64,000 nucleotides of DNA from Bacteroides uniformis (GCF_025147485.1 NZ_CP102263.1:4477501-4541500), one strand, 5' to 3'; counted from the first letter of the stretch, positions 18,230 to 28,875 are shown. The notes: generated from the letters alone by a model not told the origin. Translations and numbers: made by a program.

Positions 18230-18317
18230 CATATATCCGCAAGATTGAAAAGAGATATCCTATCCCCAATCTCATTCCACCAATAGGTCATTTAACATCT
18301 TCATTACTATACAAAAC

Positions 18318-19496
18318 TCATTTCAAGAAATTATTCTGATTAGAAACAAAAGCCGCTTCAGATTCCGGTTCAGAGTCTCCGTCCGGATTGTTAGGGTCAA
18401 TCTCCTCACCAGCTATGTCCGTAATACGGAAATAATAATCTCGATCAAGCGTCACTGCTGCGAGGTCAAATTGTGAGCCTCCATTGTTATTATTCATTAT
18501 CAGATTGTAAGTCAATCCCTTATTTGCTTCACCTGTATCGTAATAATTATACGTGACACCTTTTATCTCAACACTACCGGTTGGTAATATTCCTGGCCAA
18601 CTGCCAAAGAGTTCCGGTATATCATTTCCCCACGCGTATATGGTTGTTTCTGCCCATCCGGACTGGTCTTCAATAAAAATGGTATAACCATCATGGATGA
18701 CCACTGCATCCGGATCTATTTCCGTCCAACCGCTTTCTGTGATTTCCAAATATATGTCACGGTCAAGAGTAAAGTTCTGTGGTCCATCAAATTGTGAACC
18801 TACTCCATTATCGTTAAATATCAAATTGTAAACCAATCCCTTATTTGCTTCACCTGTATCGAAGTATTTATAGGTAATTCCTTTTATCTCAACGCTACCA
18901 GTAGGTGAAATACCGGGCCAACCTCCAAAAAGTTCCGGCAAATCATTTCCCCACGCATAAAGTGTCAGTGCATCCCAACCTGTATTGTCCATCACGAACA
19001 CAGCATAACCGTCATGGGTCACTTCACTTGGGTCTTCCGGCTCCTCAAAATAAGCATTCCAGCGGGTTACCGTTATATCAGTGCGAGTACCTACCTTAGC
19101 CGAAATTTGATGTAAAGCATCCCCATTCTGCAAAGTACGCTCTATACCTTGTGTCTTAGAAACGAAATAAAAGCCATCGGCAAGTGTCTTTCCATTAACA
19201 AAATCTTCCGGATAGAGGTATATGCCCCATTTAACATCATTGTTTGCAGCTTTCTCCATCTGCCACTTAAGGTCTCCGAAAGCAGCATCCTGACCTCCAT
19301 TGAAATCGCCTGCAATATAAATTATTTCATCGGCACCAGTTCCTTGGGGCATAATCACCTCCAGCAAGATAGCATCGCTACGAAGTTCAAATTGCGGCAA
19401 CTCATGGTCAAACACAATTTCCTCCTTGTCACAACTACTGATGAAAGCTACAAAAAGCAACAAAAGCCATAGCGGATTACATATATATTTTTTCAT
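18318..19496 (-). CDS. SusE/SusF-like surface starch-binding lipoprotein
   Basis: A 392-residue lipoprotein (signal ending SSC, Cys22) expected at the outer-membrane surface. The N-terminal part (about 30-150) looks like a SusE/F Ig-type domain. Two near-identical modules follow (about 160-260 and 267-367), each with YAWGNDxPELFGxWPG, TGSVEIKG and YNLIxN, which resembles a CBM26-type starch-binding module. The copies are 107 codons apart with long identical DNA stretches, so the duplication is recent or kept alike by conversion. It follows susD by 22 bp and takes the place of both SusE and SusF. Confidence 0.85.
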   Translation of the reverse strand: MKKYICNPLWLLLLFVAFISSCDKEEIVFDHELPQFELRSDAILLEVIMPQGTGADEIIYIAGDFNGGQDAAFGDLKWQMEKAANNDVKWGIYLYPEDFVNGKTLADGFYFVSKTQGIERTLQNGDALHQISAKVGTRTDITVTRWNAYFEEPEDPSEVTHDGYAVFVMDNTGWDALTLYAWGNDLPELFGGWPGISPTGSVEIKGITYKYFDTGEANKGLVYNLIFNDNGVGSQFDGPQNFTLDRDIYLEITESGWTEIDPDAVVIHDGYTIFIEDQSGWAETTIYAWGNDIPELFGSWPGILPTGSVEIKGVTYNYYDTGEANKGLTYNLIMNNNNGGSQFDLAAVTLDRDYYFRITDIAGEEIDPNNPDGDSEPESEAAFVSNQNNFLK

Positions 19497-19518
19497 TGTT
19501 ACTATTATTATAGGATGA

Positions 19519-21321
19519 TTAATAATTAGGATTCTGTACCAGTCCCGGATTTACCATAAGGGCAGACTGGGGCAAGGGATACCACTCGTATTTGCGGTCA
19601 CGTTTAGCCGGATAGCTTAAACCGTCGTCCGTGGCACGGCCAAAGAACCACCATTGTCCTTGCGTAAACTTATCGAAACGACGCAAGTCTGTACGACGAC
19701 GACGCCCCTCTCCCAAGAATTCAAGTCCCCATTCACTCAACATCCAATCCATATCAAAGGATGTAAAACCAGGACCGGGCTGTTCGAGAGCCGATTTATC
19801 TGTAAAATAGCGTGTTTTAACTCTATATACCAGCTCTTTAGCACCTTCTGTATCACCTGCACGCATTTTACATTCAGCAAGAGTATAGACCACTTCACTC
19901 AAACGGAATTCCACCTCATCGATGTTTTGGAAATCAATGCCTGCACTCTCCGGATAAACCGGATATCTTACCAAACGGACACCTGAATTCGTTTCACCCC
20001 AGCGAGGTGACATGACAGTCTCCAGATTACGTCCTAAATTAAGGAATGTACCCACCTGATCCACATAAACCAAATCCTGACCGTCACGGTCGGCATCTGC
20101 TTTCAAAGCCGCACCCTTACCATAGTTGGCTTTAATAGCCCCTTTCAAAAAAATGCCTTGATAGTTTCCTGTTGTTTCATTATACACATAGTTCTGCTTA
20201 CGGATATCTTTATCGTGGAAACGTTCATAAACTGCTCCTAACTTATCACCGTAGTCGGTAAGAAAGCTCTTAGGATTGTCAGTACCACCATACGGCTGTA
20301 CATTTCCAGAATTATCCCATGAAGGTGCCAAGCATACACAATTCCATCCGCTCTGGCTGTATGTACCTCCAAAGTAATCCCAACAATTGTAAGGCATGAA
20401 AGGCATGTTACGCATCCAACCGGTATTGACCTGACCGACTTCCATCGCCAATGCCATTACAACTTCCGGACATTCTACATTGTTTATCGAATAAATATCG
20501 CGATAGTCATCGGTAATGCTGTAAGTACCATAATCGCCATTCAGAATTTTTTGGCAAAGAGTGGCACACTCATTATAACTGTTTTGTTTGATAAACACCT
20601 CAGAATTCAGCAACAAGCGCATCTTAATCATACGATTGGCAGCTTGGTTCATGCGGTTGCGAGTCTTTCCAGAACCATCTTCTTTCATAAGATCTGTAAC
20701 TGACTCATCTAATTCCTGACTGATAAAATCGTAGATAATCTTGCACCCCTTATCAAAATCAGTATCTGCAGAACCAGGGATTTCCGCACCCGAAGAAATG
20801 TTCAAGGGAAGTGCTCCACCCCAAATCTCAAAGATATTGTAGTATGCCCAAGCACGCAGGGTACGTACTTCGGCAATATAACTATTCAAAGCATCCTCAG
20901 TCATGCGTATAGATGCGGGGCTGATTGCCTGCAAATCTGTAATAAGCGTATTGCAAAGCCCAATAGTGGTCCACGCATTCTCCCAAGTTTGGCGAATAAT
21001 GGTTGATTCTGACGTCCAGGTATGTGAAGACAAAGCAAACTTCAATGCCTCATCCCATCCCCAAAGTCCACCGTTCCAACTGCGCCATGCCACCTGGTCG
21101 GCAGAAAACTCCTGCAAATACCAGAAGTATTCCAAATAACTATATGCAGCTTTCGAATAGATGGCTGCCACTGCCCCCTGAACACTCGTCTCATCTTGAT
21201 AATAAATTCCGGCATCCACACGATCGAACACTTCCTCGTCCAAATTAGTACAAGAGAAAAGTGAACATGACATAATCATCGCCAATAACCAACGACATTT
21301 TATATATTTCATATCTTTCAT
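19519..21321 (-). CDS. susD: SusD-like starch-binding outer-membrane lipoprotein
   Basis: A 600-residue SusD/RagB protein that caps the SusC channel and binds glycan. It has a lipoprotein signal (SCSLFSC, Cys24), helical TPR-like repeats and the C-terminal feature of the family with LSEVVYTLAECKMRAG (near residue 475) and GLEFLGEGRRRRTDLRRF (near 545). A second in-frame ATG at 21312 is an equally good start. It lies 23 bp after susC in the same operon. Binding to starch is inferred from the SusR, GH13 and GH97 neighbours. Confidence 0.93.
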   Translation of the reverse strand: MKDMKYIKCRWLLAMIMSCSLFSCTNLDEEVFDRVDAGIYYQDETSVQGAVAAIYSKAAYSYLEYFWYLQEFSADQVAWRSWNGGLWGWDEALKFALSSHTWTSESTIIRQTWENAWTTIGLCNTLITDLQAISPASIRMTEDALNSYIAEVRTLRAWAYYNIFEIWGGALPLNISSGAEIPGSADTDFDKGCKIIYDFISQELDESVTDLMKEDGSGKTRNRMNQAANRMIKMRLLLNSEVFIKQNSYNECATLCQKILNGDYGTYSITDDYRDIYSINNVECPEVVMALAMEVGQVNTGWMRNMPFMPYNCWDYFGGTYSQSGWNCVCLAPSWDNSGNVQPYGGTDNPKSFLTDYGDKLGAVYERFHDKDIRKQNYVYNETTGNYQGIFLKGAIKANYGKGAALKADADRDGQDLVYVDQVGTFLNLGRNLETVMSPRWGETNSGVRLVRYPVYPESAGIDFQNIDEVEFRLSEVVYTLAECKMRAGDTEGAKELVYRVKTRYFTDKSALEQPGPGFTSFDMDWMLSEWGLEFLGEGRRRRTDLRRFDKFTQGQWWFFGRATDDGLSYPAKRDRKYEWYPLPQSALMVNPGLVQNPNY

Positions 21322-21344
21322 ATTTTTAATAATTTGTTTCTCAT

Positions 21345-24305
21345 TTATTTGAAGCGAAGAGTCACACCTAAACTCAATTGAGTTGCTGTAGGATAAGCAC
21401 TATTACTATCTACTCCCGGCTGGATACCATTCACGTCTATAATTGAAGGGTCATTACCAGAATATCCGGTCAAGGTAAACAGATTCTTGGCAGACAGATA
21501 TATGCGCATATTATCCAGTAACTTACGGTTCTTAGGAGTAAAATTATATCCCAAGGTTACATTTTCCAGTTTTATGAAGCTACCATCCTCCAGGAAATAG
21601 GAAGATATTACTCCACCACCGGTACGGATATTCTTATCTTCCAGATACGCAGAGCGAAGAACATTATCTGTACCACATCCCTGAAGCCCCATACCATATT
21701 TACGCATATTGAATACATCAAAACCGAATGTACCGCGGAAGAATACACTCAAATCAAAATTTCTCCAAGTCAGGTTGTTACTCCAAGACAAGAAGTGCTT
21801 GGGAGCACCATTGCCAATATAACGTTTATACTTGGCATCAGCCTGAGAAATCGGTATTTGCTCATCTTTATCATTCAAAATAAGCATATTGCCATTTTCG
21901 TCAACACCTGCATATTCATAACCGTAGAACTGCCCTATCTCTCCCCCTTCCTGCACACGGAAGAAATATTCGCTGGAGCCAGTACCCGGTTTTAAGTAAA
22001 GGTCGAGATAAGATGCCTTGTAAATATCGTTAGAAAGTTTGGTCAACTTAGTCTTCCCATAAGAATAATTGATTCCGCTCGTCCACTTCACTGCTGTTTT
22101 AGTAAGGATGTCACCATCCAAAGATACTTCTATACCGGTATTTTTCGTTGTTCCAACGTTAACCAAAATAGTGGAATAGACAAAAGGCGGTTGAGGTGCC
22201 GTGTACGTATAAAGCAAGTCTTTAGAACTACGGTCAAAATACTCCACTGAACCACGTAAACGATTCCATAGAACAAAATCAACACCCAGATTAATCGCAA
22301 CGCTCTTTTCCCAAGCCAAATCCGGATTAGCATTACTAGAGGGAGCATAGCCCGTTACCCAACGCCCGTCAAAGAGATAACTACCATTGGTATTGTAAGT
22401 AGAAAGTGATTTATAAGCATCAAAATCCGAACGACCGGTAATTCCGAAAGAAACACGCGGTTTCAAACTGGTCAACACTTTCCGGGTATTCTTCATAAAG
22501 CCCATCTCCATCATTTCCCAAGCCAAAGAAGCTGCTGGGAAGTACCCCCACTTTTGGTTAGCACCAAATTTGGAAGAGCCTTCATAGCGCAACGAAGCCG
22601 ATGCAAAAAGCATATCCTTCCAATTATAGTTCAACCGACCAAAGAAGCCAATAAGTGTCGATTCAGAGCGACCGCTATATAAACTTGCCAAACCATCCTT
22701 CAGATAAGAGCCACTGCCCAAATCCCAATATTTCGTATTATCAAAAGAGAAGTCGTTGTTACTACCACCAATCTGTTCCCAGATAGACTTCTCATAAGTA
22801 TAGCCCACTACAGCCTTAATATTGTGGTCGCCCAAGTTCAGTGCATAATTTCCCAACCACTCCAATCGATTGGTGTACCATTTCTGATACTTCATTTCCG
22901 CACGTCCTTTATAACCATTCCAATAGGACTCCGAACCGGCAGACGAAGCATAATATTGTTGCTTCATGTCATTGTAATGCAATGAGTAACTTAATGTTGT
23001 ATTCAACAAATGCTTTTCTGTCTGCAAAATATTCAGTTTAGCCTCAGCCGTACCCAACAAATACATACGCTGGCCGTTGTTATCTCTCAAAGCAAGCTCC
23101 GCAACCGGATTGGTTGCACCCGTAGGAGAAGTAGGCTGATAATACGAACCGTCTGCATTATATACCGGCATTGTAGGATTCATTGTGAGTGCCCTATCGA
23201 AGAAACCATCATTTCCCCAGGTTTCATTTACACGACGTGCACTCAACGAACCGTTGAATTGTAAGCGATTCTCCAGTACACGCTGTTCCATAGAAAAACG
23301 ACCTCCAAATTCTTCACGACCACTCACGATGTCAAGTCCATTGGCACTTTTGTAATTGAAGGAAGCACCATAGAAACCATTCTTTGTGCTACCATCAATA
23401 GATATATATTGGTTTGTGTCGTATGCTACATCACGAGTAATCAGTCCATACCAGTCAGTGTCGGCTCCATAGTCTGTACCTCGTCTCGAACGACGGAATT
23501 CATCAGCCGACAGAATATCCGGAGAGGGCTTGGCTACATTAAAAGCGATGTAACTGTCATATGTGACTACCGTTTTTCCAGCTTCACCCGAGCCACGTTT
23601 CGTTGTAACTAAAATCACACCATTAGCACCTCGCGTTCCGTAAATAGCAGCTGAACCCGCATCTTTCAATACCGTAATAGATTCAATATCCTGTGCAGCG
23701 ATGTTACGGATATCGCCACCTGCCACACCATCTATGACAATCAAAGGACTATTACTTGCAGAAACAGATGTTGCACCACGTACTTGTAATGAAGAACTGG
23801 AGTTAGGATTGGCAGCTGCCTGCGTATTGACATTCAAGCCCGCGACTTTTCCCGATACCATTTCCATCGGGTTATTCATAGCCCCCAAATTAAAATTTTT
23901 CTTATCCACTTGTACAATGGAACTGGAAACTTCTTTTTTACTCAATGAACCGTAACCCACTACTACAACTTCTTCCAACACCTGCTGGTCATCATGCAAG
24001 ACAACATCAATCTTGTTTCTACCGGATACGTTCAGTTCCTGCGTTTGGTAACCTACATAAGAAAAAATAAGTATTGCATCAGGATTGACATTCAATAACA
24101 CATAGTTACCGTCAATGTCAGTTATCACCCCCGAAGTTGTACCCTTTACCAATACACTTGCACCGATAAGACCTTCACCCGTTGCATCGGTCACCTTTCC
24201 TTGTACCTGAAGTTGTTGCGCAACAGCAACACCAGTCATCATAAGAAAACCCAGTAAAAGGATCATGCGCTTTTTAAGGCATCTCTTTAGACTTTTCTTT
24301 TTCAT
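21345..24305 (-). CDS. susC: SusC-like TonB-dependent outer-membrane transporter
   Basis: A 986-residue importer for maltooligosaccharides. After a signal peptide (about residues 1-29, ending VAVAQ) come a CarboxypepD_reg-like domain (VQGKVTDATGEGLIGASVLVKG), the TonB box region (EEVVVVGYG near residue 112), the plug with GAAS-type IYGTRGANGVILVTTKRG, and a 22-strand barrel ending in LRFK with a terminal aromatic/basic end. First structural gene after susR, 206 bp from it, with -7 box TACATTTG on the minus strand (24343-24350). Confidence 0.95.
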   Translation of the reverse strand: MKKKSLKRCLKKRMILLLGFLMMTGVAVAQQLQVQGKVTDATGEGLIGASVLVKGTTSGVITDIDGNYVLLNVNPDAILIFSYVGYQTQELNVSGRNKIDVVLHDDQQVLEEVVVVGYGSLSKKEVSSSIVQVDKKNFNLGAMNNPMEMVSGKVAGLNVNTQAAANPNSSSSLQVRGATSVSASNSPLIVIDGVAGGDIRNIAAQDIESITVLKDAGSAAIYGTRGANGVILVTTKRGSGEAGKTVVTYDSYIAFNVAKPSPDILSADEFRRSRRGTDYGADTDWYGLITRDVAYDTNQYISIDGSTKNGFYGASFNYKSANGLDIVSGREEFGGRFSMEQRVLENRLQFNGSLSARRVNETWGNDGFFDRALTMNPTMPVYNADGSYYQPTSPTGATNPVAELALRDNNGQRMYLLGTAEAKLNILQTEKHLLNTTLSYSLHYNDMKQQYYASSAGSESYWNGYKGRAEMKYQKWYTNRLEWLGNYALNLGDHNIKAVVGYTYEKSIWEQIGGSNNDFSFDNTKYWDLGSGSYLKDGLASLYSGRSESTLIGFFGRLNYNWKDMLFASASLRYEGSSKFGANQKWGYFPAASLAWEMMEMGFMKNTRKVLTSLKPRVSFGITGRSDFDAYKSLSTYNTNGSYLFDGRWVTGYAPSSNANPDLAWEKSVAINLGVDFVLWNRLRGSVEYFDRSSKDLLYTYTAPQPPFVYSTILVNVGTTKNTGIEVSLDGDILTKTAVKWTSGINYSYGKTKLTKLSNDIYKASYLDLYLKPGTGSSEYFFRVQEGGEIGQFYGYEYAGVDENGNMLILNDKDEQIPISQADAKYKRYIGNGAPKHFLSWSNNLTWRNFDLSVFFRGTFGFDVFNMRKYGMGLQGCGTDNVLRSAYLEDKNIRTGGGVISSYFLEDGSFIKLENVTLGYNFTPKNRKLLDNMRIYLSAKNLFTLTGYSGNDPSIIDVNGIQPGVDSNSAYPTATQLSLGVTLRFK

Positions 24306-24342
24306 CTTATTAGAAATTAGTTAAACAATAAATAGATTGATG

Positions 24343-24350
24343 CAAATGTA
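24343..24350 (-). promoter_or_regulatory. -7 box of the starch operon (susC)
   Basis: TACATTTG on the minus strand, 37 bases before the susC start. Upstream sequence is AT-rich and would hold the SusR site; no clear operator was seen. Confidence 0.5.
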
Positions 24351-24511
24351 TTATCAAAACAAACGCACGATTTGGGCTGAGATAAAAATCTAAAGTCCTG
24401 CAACAGGCAATCAACTATAATACAACGCATTACAAAAATGCTATTGCTACTAATTTCTAAATCATTTCTAAACTTTTTAAGGCAGAAGAAAGCCTCAAAA
24501 GGAGGATAAAA

Positions 24512-26176
24512 TCAAAAAGAAGTTATTTTCATCACTCGTTCTTCAAAGTCCTCTTTACAAAGAGACTTGTTTTTTAGCTTGGAACGATAAGTATAGATGG
24601 TAGTTATGGAATAACGCAAAAATTCTGCAATACGCGCACTGTCTGTAATACCTAAACGAATCAGTGCAAATATGCGCAGTTCGGTAACAAGCAATTCTTC
24701 ATTTTTAGGATGCAATTGTTCTTCAACTGGCAACAAACGATTAAATTCTTCTACAAAGTTAGGGAATATCTTAAGAAAAGATACATCGAAATTGTGATAG
24801 AACTCTTTCAACTCTTGATTTATGAAACGGTCGGACTTCAATGTACGATATAACTCCTCAAGTTTACCGGCAGCAGCCTGCTTGTTCAATATGCGGCGAT
24901 ATTCTTCCATCTTACTTATATAAGAGGAACTTAAACTGAGGAAACGTCCCAAATACTCTTCCTTAATATGATTGGCTTCCGTAAGAGTCTGATTAGTATG
25001 CAATAATCGTTCATTAGCCTCATGTTGAGACTTGTTCAGCTTCTTCAATTCACTATTCAATATACTCAATTGGGAATTGGCAGCAACAACTTTTTTACGG
25101 GCATAAGACAATTTTTTCATTTGCCATAGCACACACAGTACTGTCAATAGAAGGAAAACAGAAAGGATACATATGCCTGTAATAAACATTCTCTGCCGCT
25201 GTTGCTGTATTTCCTTTTCTTGCTGATAAGCACGATCTATGAGCGGAAGCATCTTGGAATTCTGCGAACTACGCAACCGAGTAGTATAATAATTAGCATC
25301 TTCCATACTAATCTTGATATAGTGATTAGCACGTTCCAAATCGCCCATTCCATAAAGTAATTCCGCTAATGCGCACAAAGAATAATTTTCTTTCACCACT
25401 GCCCTAATGTCAGCAATGGCACTGCTAATACGTGCTTCCATTTCTTTCTGCTTGTTCCCCACGACATGATAAGCAAAAGCCAGAATTGAAGTAGCTACTG
25501 CATACTCACGCGTATTGGATTTCAACCGAGGTAAAAAATTCTTCAATAAACATATAGCCTCCTGACTTTTTCCCTGGTCAATGAGCTGAGGTGCATGCAC
25601 GACTACATATCTATAAGTATCTTCCGGTACTAGGCTGATTATAGAATCCCTATACAAATTTGCTATCCGAAGATAATTGTTCACGTAGTTCCGATCAGTG
25701 GCGTACTCTGCCTGATAGAGATATAGGTTTTCAAAACATACATAATAGTCCACTATATTTTCACCCTCCAACGTGTTACGAGGAAGCGATTTCAGCAATT
25801 CCATTGCTTCAACAAAAAGGCCCGAAGTATTTAGAATATGTACTTTATTTAATATAGAACTATTTATCCATTGCCTATTATTTAGCCGTGTGGCAATAAG
25901 AATATTTTCATTTATATAATGTAATGCAGAATCACTAATATAAGAATTATATTCGGCAAAAAGACGATTTTGTATCAGATAACGCTCCATGTCAGTAAGC
26001 CTCCCTTGCTTCAACTCATCCTTTATCAAAGAAATATACCGTTCTTTTTCTTCCTCGTATTGTCTACGCATCACGATAGTCTTATCCAGAACAGACAAAA
26101 GGCTATCTATTGCAGATGCATACATACCAAGCGAACATGGCAACAGCATTATTATTAAAATCAAGATACGCATCAT
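24512..26176 (-). CDS. susR: SusR-type membrane-bound transcription regulator (DUF6377)
   Basis: A 554-residue protein with a signal/first membrane segment (about 1-20), a periplasmic TPR-like sensor (about 25-325), one membrane helix (about 329-350), a coiled coil (about 355-410) and a cytoplasmic C-terminal part ending in a LuxR-like helix-turn-helix (LGITDSARIAEFLRYSITTIYTYRSK, here from about residue 510). This is the layout of B. thetaiotaomicron SusR, which senses maltose and activates sus genes. It is directly upstream of susC on the same strand. Promoter -7 box TAACTTTG is on the minus strand at 26202-26209. Confidence 0.88.
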   Translation of the reverse strand: MMRILILIIMLLPCSLGMYASAIDSLLSVLDKTIVMRRQYEEEKERYISLIKDELKQGRLTDMERYLIQNRLFAEYNSYISDSALHYINENILIATRLNNRQWINSSILNKVHILNTSGLFVEAMELLKSLPRNTLEGENIVDYYVCFENLYLYQAEYATDRNYVNNYLRIANLYRDSIISLVPEDTYRYVVVHAPQLIDQGKSQEAICLLKNFLPRLKSNTREYAVATSILAFAYHVVGNKQKEMEARISSAIADIRAVVKENYSLCALAELLYGMGDLERANHYIKISMEDANYYTTRLRSSQNSKMLPLIDRAYQQEKEIQQQRQRMFITGICILSVFLLLTVLCVLWQMKKLSYARKKVVAANSQLSILNSELKKLNKSQHEANERLLHTNQTLTEANHIKEEYLGRFLSLSSSYISKMEEYRRILNKQAAAGKLEELYRTLKSDRFINQELKEFYHNFDVSFLKIFPNFVEEFNRLLPVEEQLHPKNEELLVTELRIFALIRLGITDSARIAEFLRYSITTIYTYRSKLKNKSLCKEDFEERVMKITSF

Positions 26177-26201
26177 AGGTTAACATTGTGACATAACTTC
26201 G

Positions 26202-26209
26202 CAAAGTTA
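26202..26209 (-). promoter_or_regulatory. -7 box of susR
   Basis: TAACTTTG on the minus strand, 25 bases before the susR start; the -33 region has only TTTTC. Confidence 0.5.
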
Positions 26210-26319
26210 CAATTTTCTTCTGTTATGAAAATACGATTTTAGTATTTTCTTTGGCATTATAAGTCGTACATCATAGGGATTATACATCTACCGAAATTCA
26301 TATTTCCTCTACTTCGGAT

Positions 26320-26380
26320 AGCTTTTAAAGCTTTTATGGCAGTTTTCAAACCTCCTTCTGCCTAATAATGGCTAACATTG
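26320..26380 (+). promoter_or_regulatory. Control region of the GH9 gene
   Basis: A 13-base dyad, AGCTTT-T-AAAGCT (26320-26332), lies upstream of TAACATTG (26373-26380), a one-mismatch -7 box 27 bases before the GH9 start. The box resembles those before the ROK kinase and regulator genes of the same PUL. Confidence 0.4.
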
Positions 26381-26407
26381 CAACCGAAACCAAAGGTTGA
26401 CATCAAC

Positions 26408-28873
26408 ATGAGAAAGACATTATTATTTTTATACCTTTTATCTCTCGGCAGTATTGCCGCATACGGTCAGACACGTCTGACCCAAGACCCCAAACTGGAA
26501 CGACAACTCCACGAAAGCGGACTGATACATCAACCCCTCCCCCTGGATATTGAAAACTCTTTCGAAACCAACGGATGGAAAAAGGAGGTCTTGCAAAGCG
26601 CTCCTCTCACCCGCTCGGCAGGTACAGAGGGATGGAGTCATTCCGGCGCAGGAAGCATGTCCTTCAGTACGGAAAAGACCGTTTCCGGCAAAGGCAGCAT
26701 CAAACTGCAATTCTCCACATTCACCGGGAAAAGGGCGACCGGCTCTCCTTCCGACCCAGACTATGCCACCTACGGAAACAGCAGTGTTACCTATCATCTG
26801 GACGGCGCCAATCTGGAGAAGTACAACCGCATCGTATTCTCCATCTATCCCGATTGCGACGGCGCGCGCATCGTCAACATGAACCTCACGTTTCGCAATG
26901 CAGATACTCCTGCCAAGAAAGGATATAATCAGCCTTCGGGTTCACACCTCATTAACCTTATTAATAAGGAGTGGAACCAATGCTTCCTCGAAATAGACGA
27001 GTATCAGCGCGACAAGGTGATGTCCATCACCTTCAGCACAGCCCTCAAAGGCAAAGACCGGACAACAGGAGATTCAGCTATCTACTACCTGGACAATCTA
27101 CAACTGCAAACGGTGAAAGCCCCTGAGAAAGTCAGCGGATGGATACCTGCCGATGGAAAAATCTCCTACTCGACAACCGGCTATGCCGTCAACCACCCCA
27201 AAACCGCCCTCATCAACACAAACCTCACCATAGACGCCGGAAAGCGCTTCCAACTGCTTACCACGGACGGAAAAGTGGCTTACGAAGGAGACATCCGAAA
27301 AGAGAAAACCACTCTCGGAGAATTTGGCCTTATTGATTTCACCTCCTTCAATAATCCCGGAGAGTATCAGCTGAAGGTCGGAACATCGCTAACTCCCACC
27401 TTTCGGATTGGAGAACGGCTTTGGGAAGATTCACAATGGAAAGTGCTGAATTTCATCTTTTGCCAACGCTGCGGGCATCCAGTTCCCGGCAAGCATGCCT
27501 CCTGCCATGCAGACCTGATGTCCCGGCATGACGGACGCAGTATCTCCTACTCCGGTGGATGGCACGATGCGGGCGACTTGTCCCAGCAGACCCTGCAGAC
27601 GGGAGATGTGGCTTTCGCCCTGCTCGAAGCCTATAATAAACAAAGAAACACCAACCCCACCCTCGCCGCCCGCCTGCGCGAAGAAGCGGAATGGGGAGTG
27701 GAGTTTATGCTAAAGAACCGCTATGGAGACGGCTACCGCGCCAGCAGCATGGGATTGCTAATCTGGCAGGATGGTGTATTCAACACACTGGACGACATAT
27801 CTTCTGTACGCGTGCAGAACATGGCATTCGACAATTTCCTCTATGCCGGATATGAGGCGTATGCCTCCATGACGCTGGACAACGACCCGATGCAGCAGGA
27901 ATATCTTCTGCGCGTGGCCGAAGAAGATTTCGCTTTCGCCATGGAGAAATTCAAAAAAGACGGTTTCGACCAGTTCGTCCAGCCTTACGAACACAGTTAC
28001 AACACTTCGAAAAGTCAGTATATGGCTACCATCTCCTGGTCGGCAAGCCAATTATACAAGCTGACCGGAAAACCTTCTTATGCGGACATCGCCGCCGAAT
28101 ACATCCGCTACACCCTCGACTGCCAGCGCACGGAACCGCTGAAAGACAAAGACGGGACACGCGGATTCTTCTACCGGGACAAATCCCGCAAATCCATCGT
28201 ACATTACATACACCAGTCGCGCGAGCAGGTCTATATGCAGGCTATGGTGATGCTTTGCGAAACCCAGAAGGAGCACCCCGATTACCCTAAATGGGTGAAT
28301 TCCATACAACTATATGGAGACTATCTGAAAGGAATGATGAAATATACCCATCCCTACGGTATGATTCCAAGCGGTGTTTACCATGCAGAGGAATATAAGG
28401 ATACCACCAACTTCTACGCCCTCCATCTGTTTCCACCTGCCAATGCCAAGGAACTGTACACGGAACAGATTAAACGAGGAGTACAACTGGACAAAGAGCA
28501 CTACATGAAACGCTTCCCCGTGTGGTTCAACATTTTCAACGGCAATACCGCCATCCATCTTTCCAACGGAAAGTCCGCCGCCATCTGCGGAAACTTCCTG
28601 AAGGACAAGGAACTGCTCAACATCGGTCTGGAACAGTTGTACTGGACCGTAGGCAAGAATCCTTTCGGACAATCCTTGATTTATGGAGAAGGACACAACT
28701 ATCCGCAACTGAATACCTTCTCTTCGGGAGAAATGACAGGAGAGATGCCCGTTGGTATCCGTACCCTGGGTAACGACGATGTCCCCTATTGGCCGCAAAC
28801 CAACAATGCCTGTTATAAAGAGGTATGGGTTACCTCGGCAGGCAAATGGCTGTCTCTGACTGCGGAATATTAG
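26408..28873 (+). CDS. GH9 family glycoside hydrolase
   Basis: An 821-residue secreted enzyme. The ATG at 26408 gives a clean signal peptide (about 1-20, AAYGQ); an earlier in-frame start at 26378 would not. An N-terminal carbohydrate-binding/Ig region (about 30-350) is followed by an (alpha/alpha)6 domain with the GH9 base motif SGGWHDAGD (near residue 379) and a C-terminal acid in YKEVWV near residue 810. Classical GH9 enzymes cut beta-1,4-glucan; some in chitin loci are exo-beta-glucosaminidases. Next to GH18, NagB and a sugar kinase the second activity is a fair guess, not shown. Confidence 0.85.
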   Translation: MRKTLLFLYLLSLGSIAAYGQTRLTQDPKLERQLHESGLIHQPLPLDIENSFETNGWKKEVLQSAPLTRSAGTEGWSHSGAGSMSFSTEKTVSGKGSIKLQFSTFTGKRATGSPSDPDYATYGNSSVTYHLDGANLEKYNRIVFSIYPDCDGARIVNMNLTFRNADTPAKKGYNQPSGSHLINLINKEWNQCFLEIDEYQRDKVMSITFSTALKGKDRTTGDSAIYYLDNLQLQTVKAPEKVSGWIPADGKISYSTTGYAVNHPKTALINTNLTIDAGKRFQLLTTDGKVAYEGDIRKEKTTLGEFGLIDFTSFNNPGEYQLKVGTSLTPTFRIGERLWEDSQWKVLNFIFCQRCGHPVPGKHASCHADLMSRHDGRSISYSGGWHDAGDLSQQTLQTGDVAFALLEAYNKQRNTNPTLAARLREEAEWGVEFMLKNRYGDGYRASSMGLLIWQDGVFNTLDDISSVRVQNMAFDNFLYAGYEAYASMTLDNDPMQQEYLLRVAEEDFAFAMEKFKKDGFDQFVQPYEHSYNTSKSQYMATISWSASQLYKLTGKPSYADIAAEYIRYTLDCQRTEPLKDKDGTRGFFYRDKSRKSIVHYIHQSREQVYMQAMVMLCETQKEHPDYPKWVNSIQLYGDYLKGMMKYTHPYGMIPSGVYHAEEYKDTTNFYALHLFPPANAKELYTEQIKRGVQLDKEHYMKRFPVWFNIFNGNTAIHLSNGKSAAICGNFLKDKELLNIGLEQLYWTVGKNPFGQSLIYGEGHNYPQLNTFSSGEMTGEMPVGIRTLGNDDVPYWPQTNNACYKEVWVTSAGKWLSLTAEY

Positions 28874-28875
28874 AT

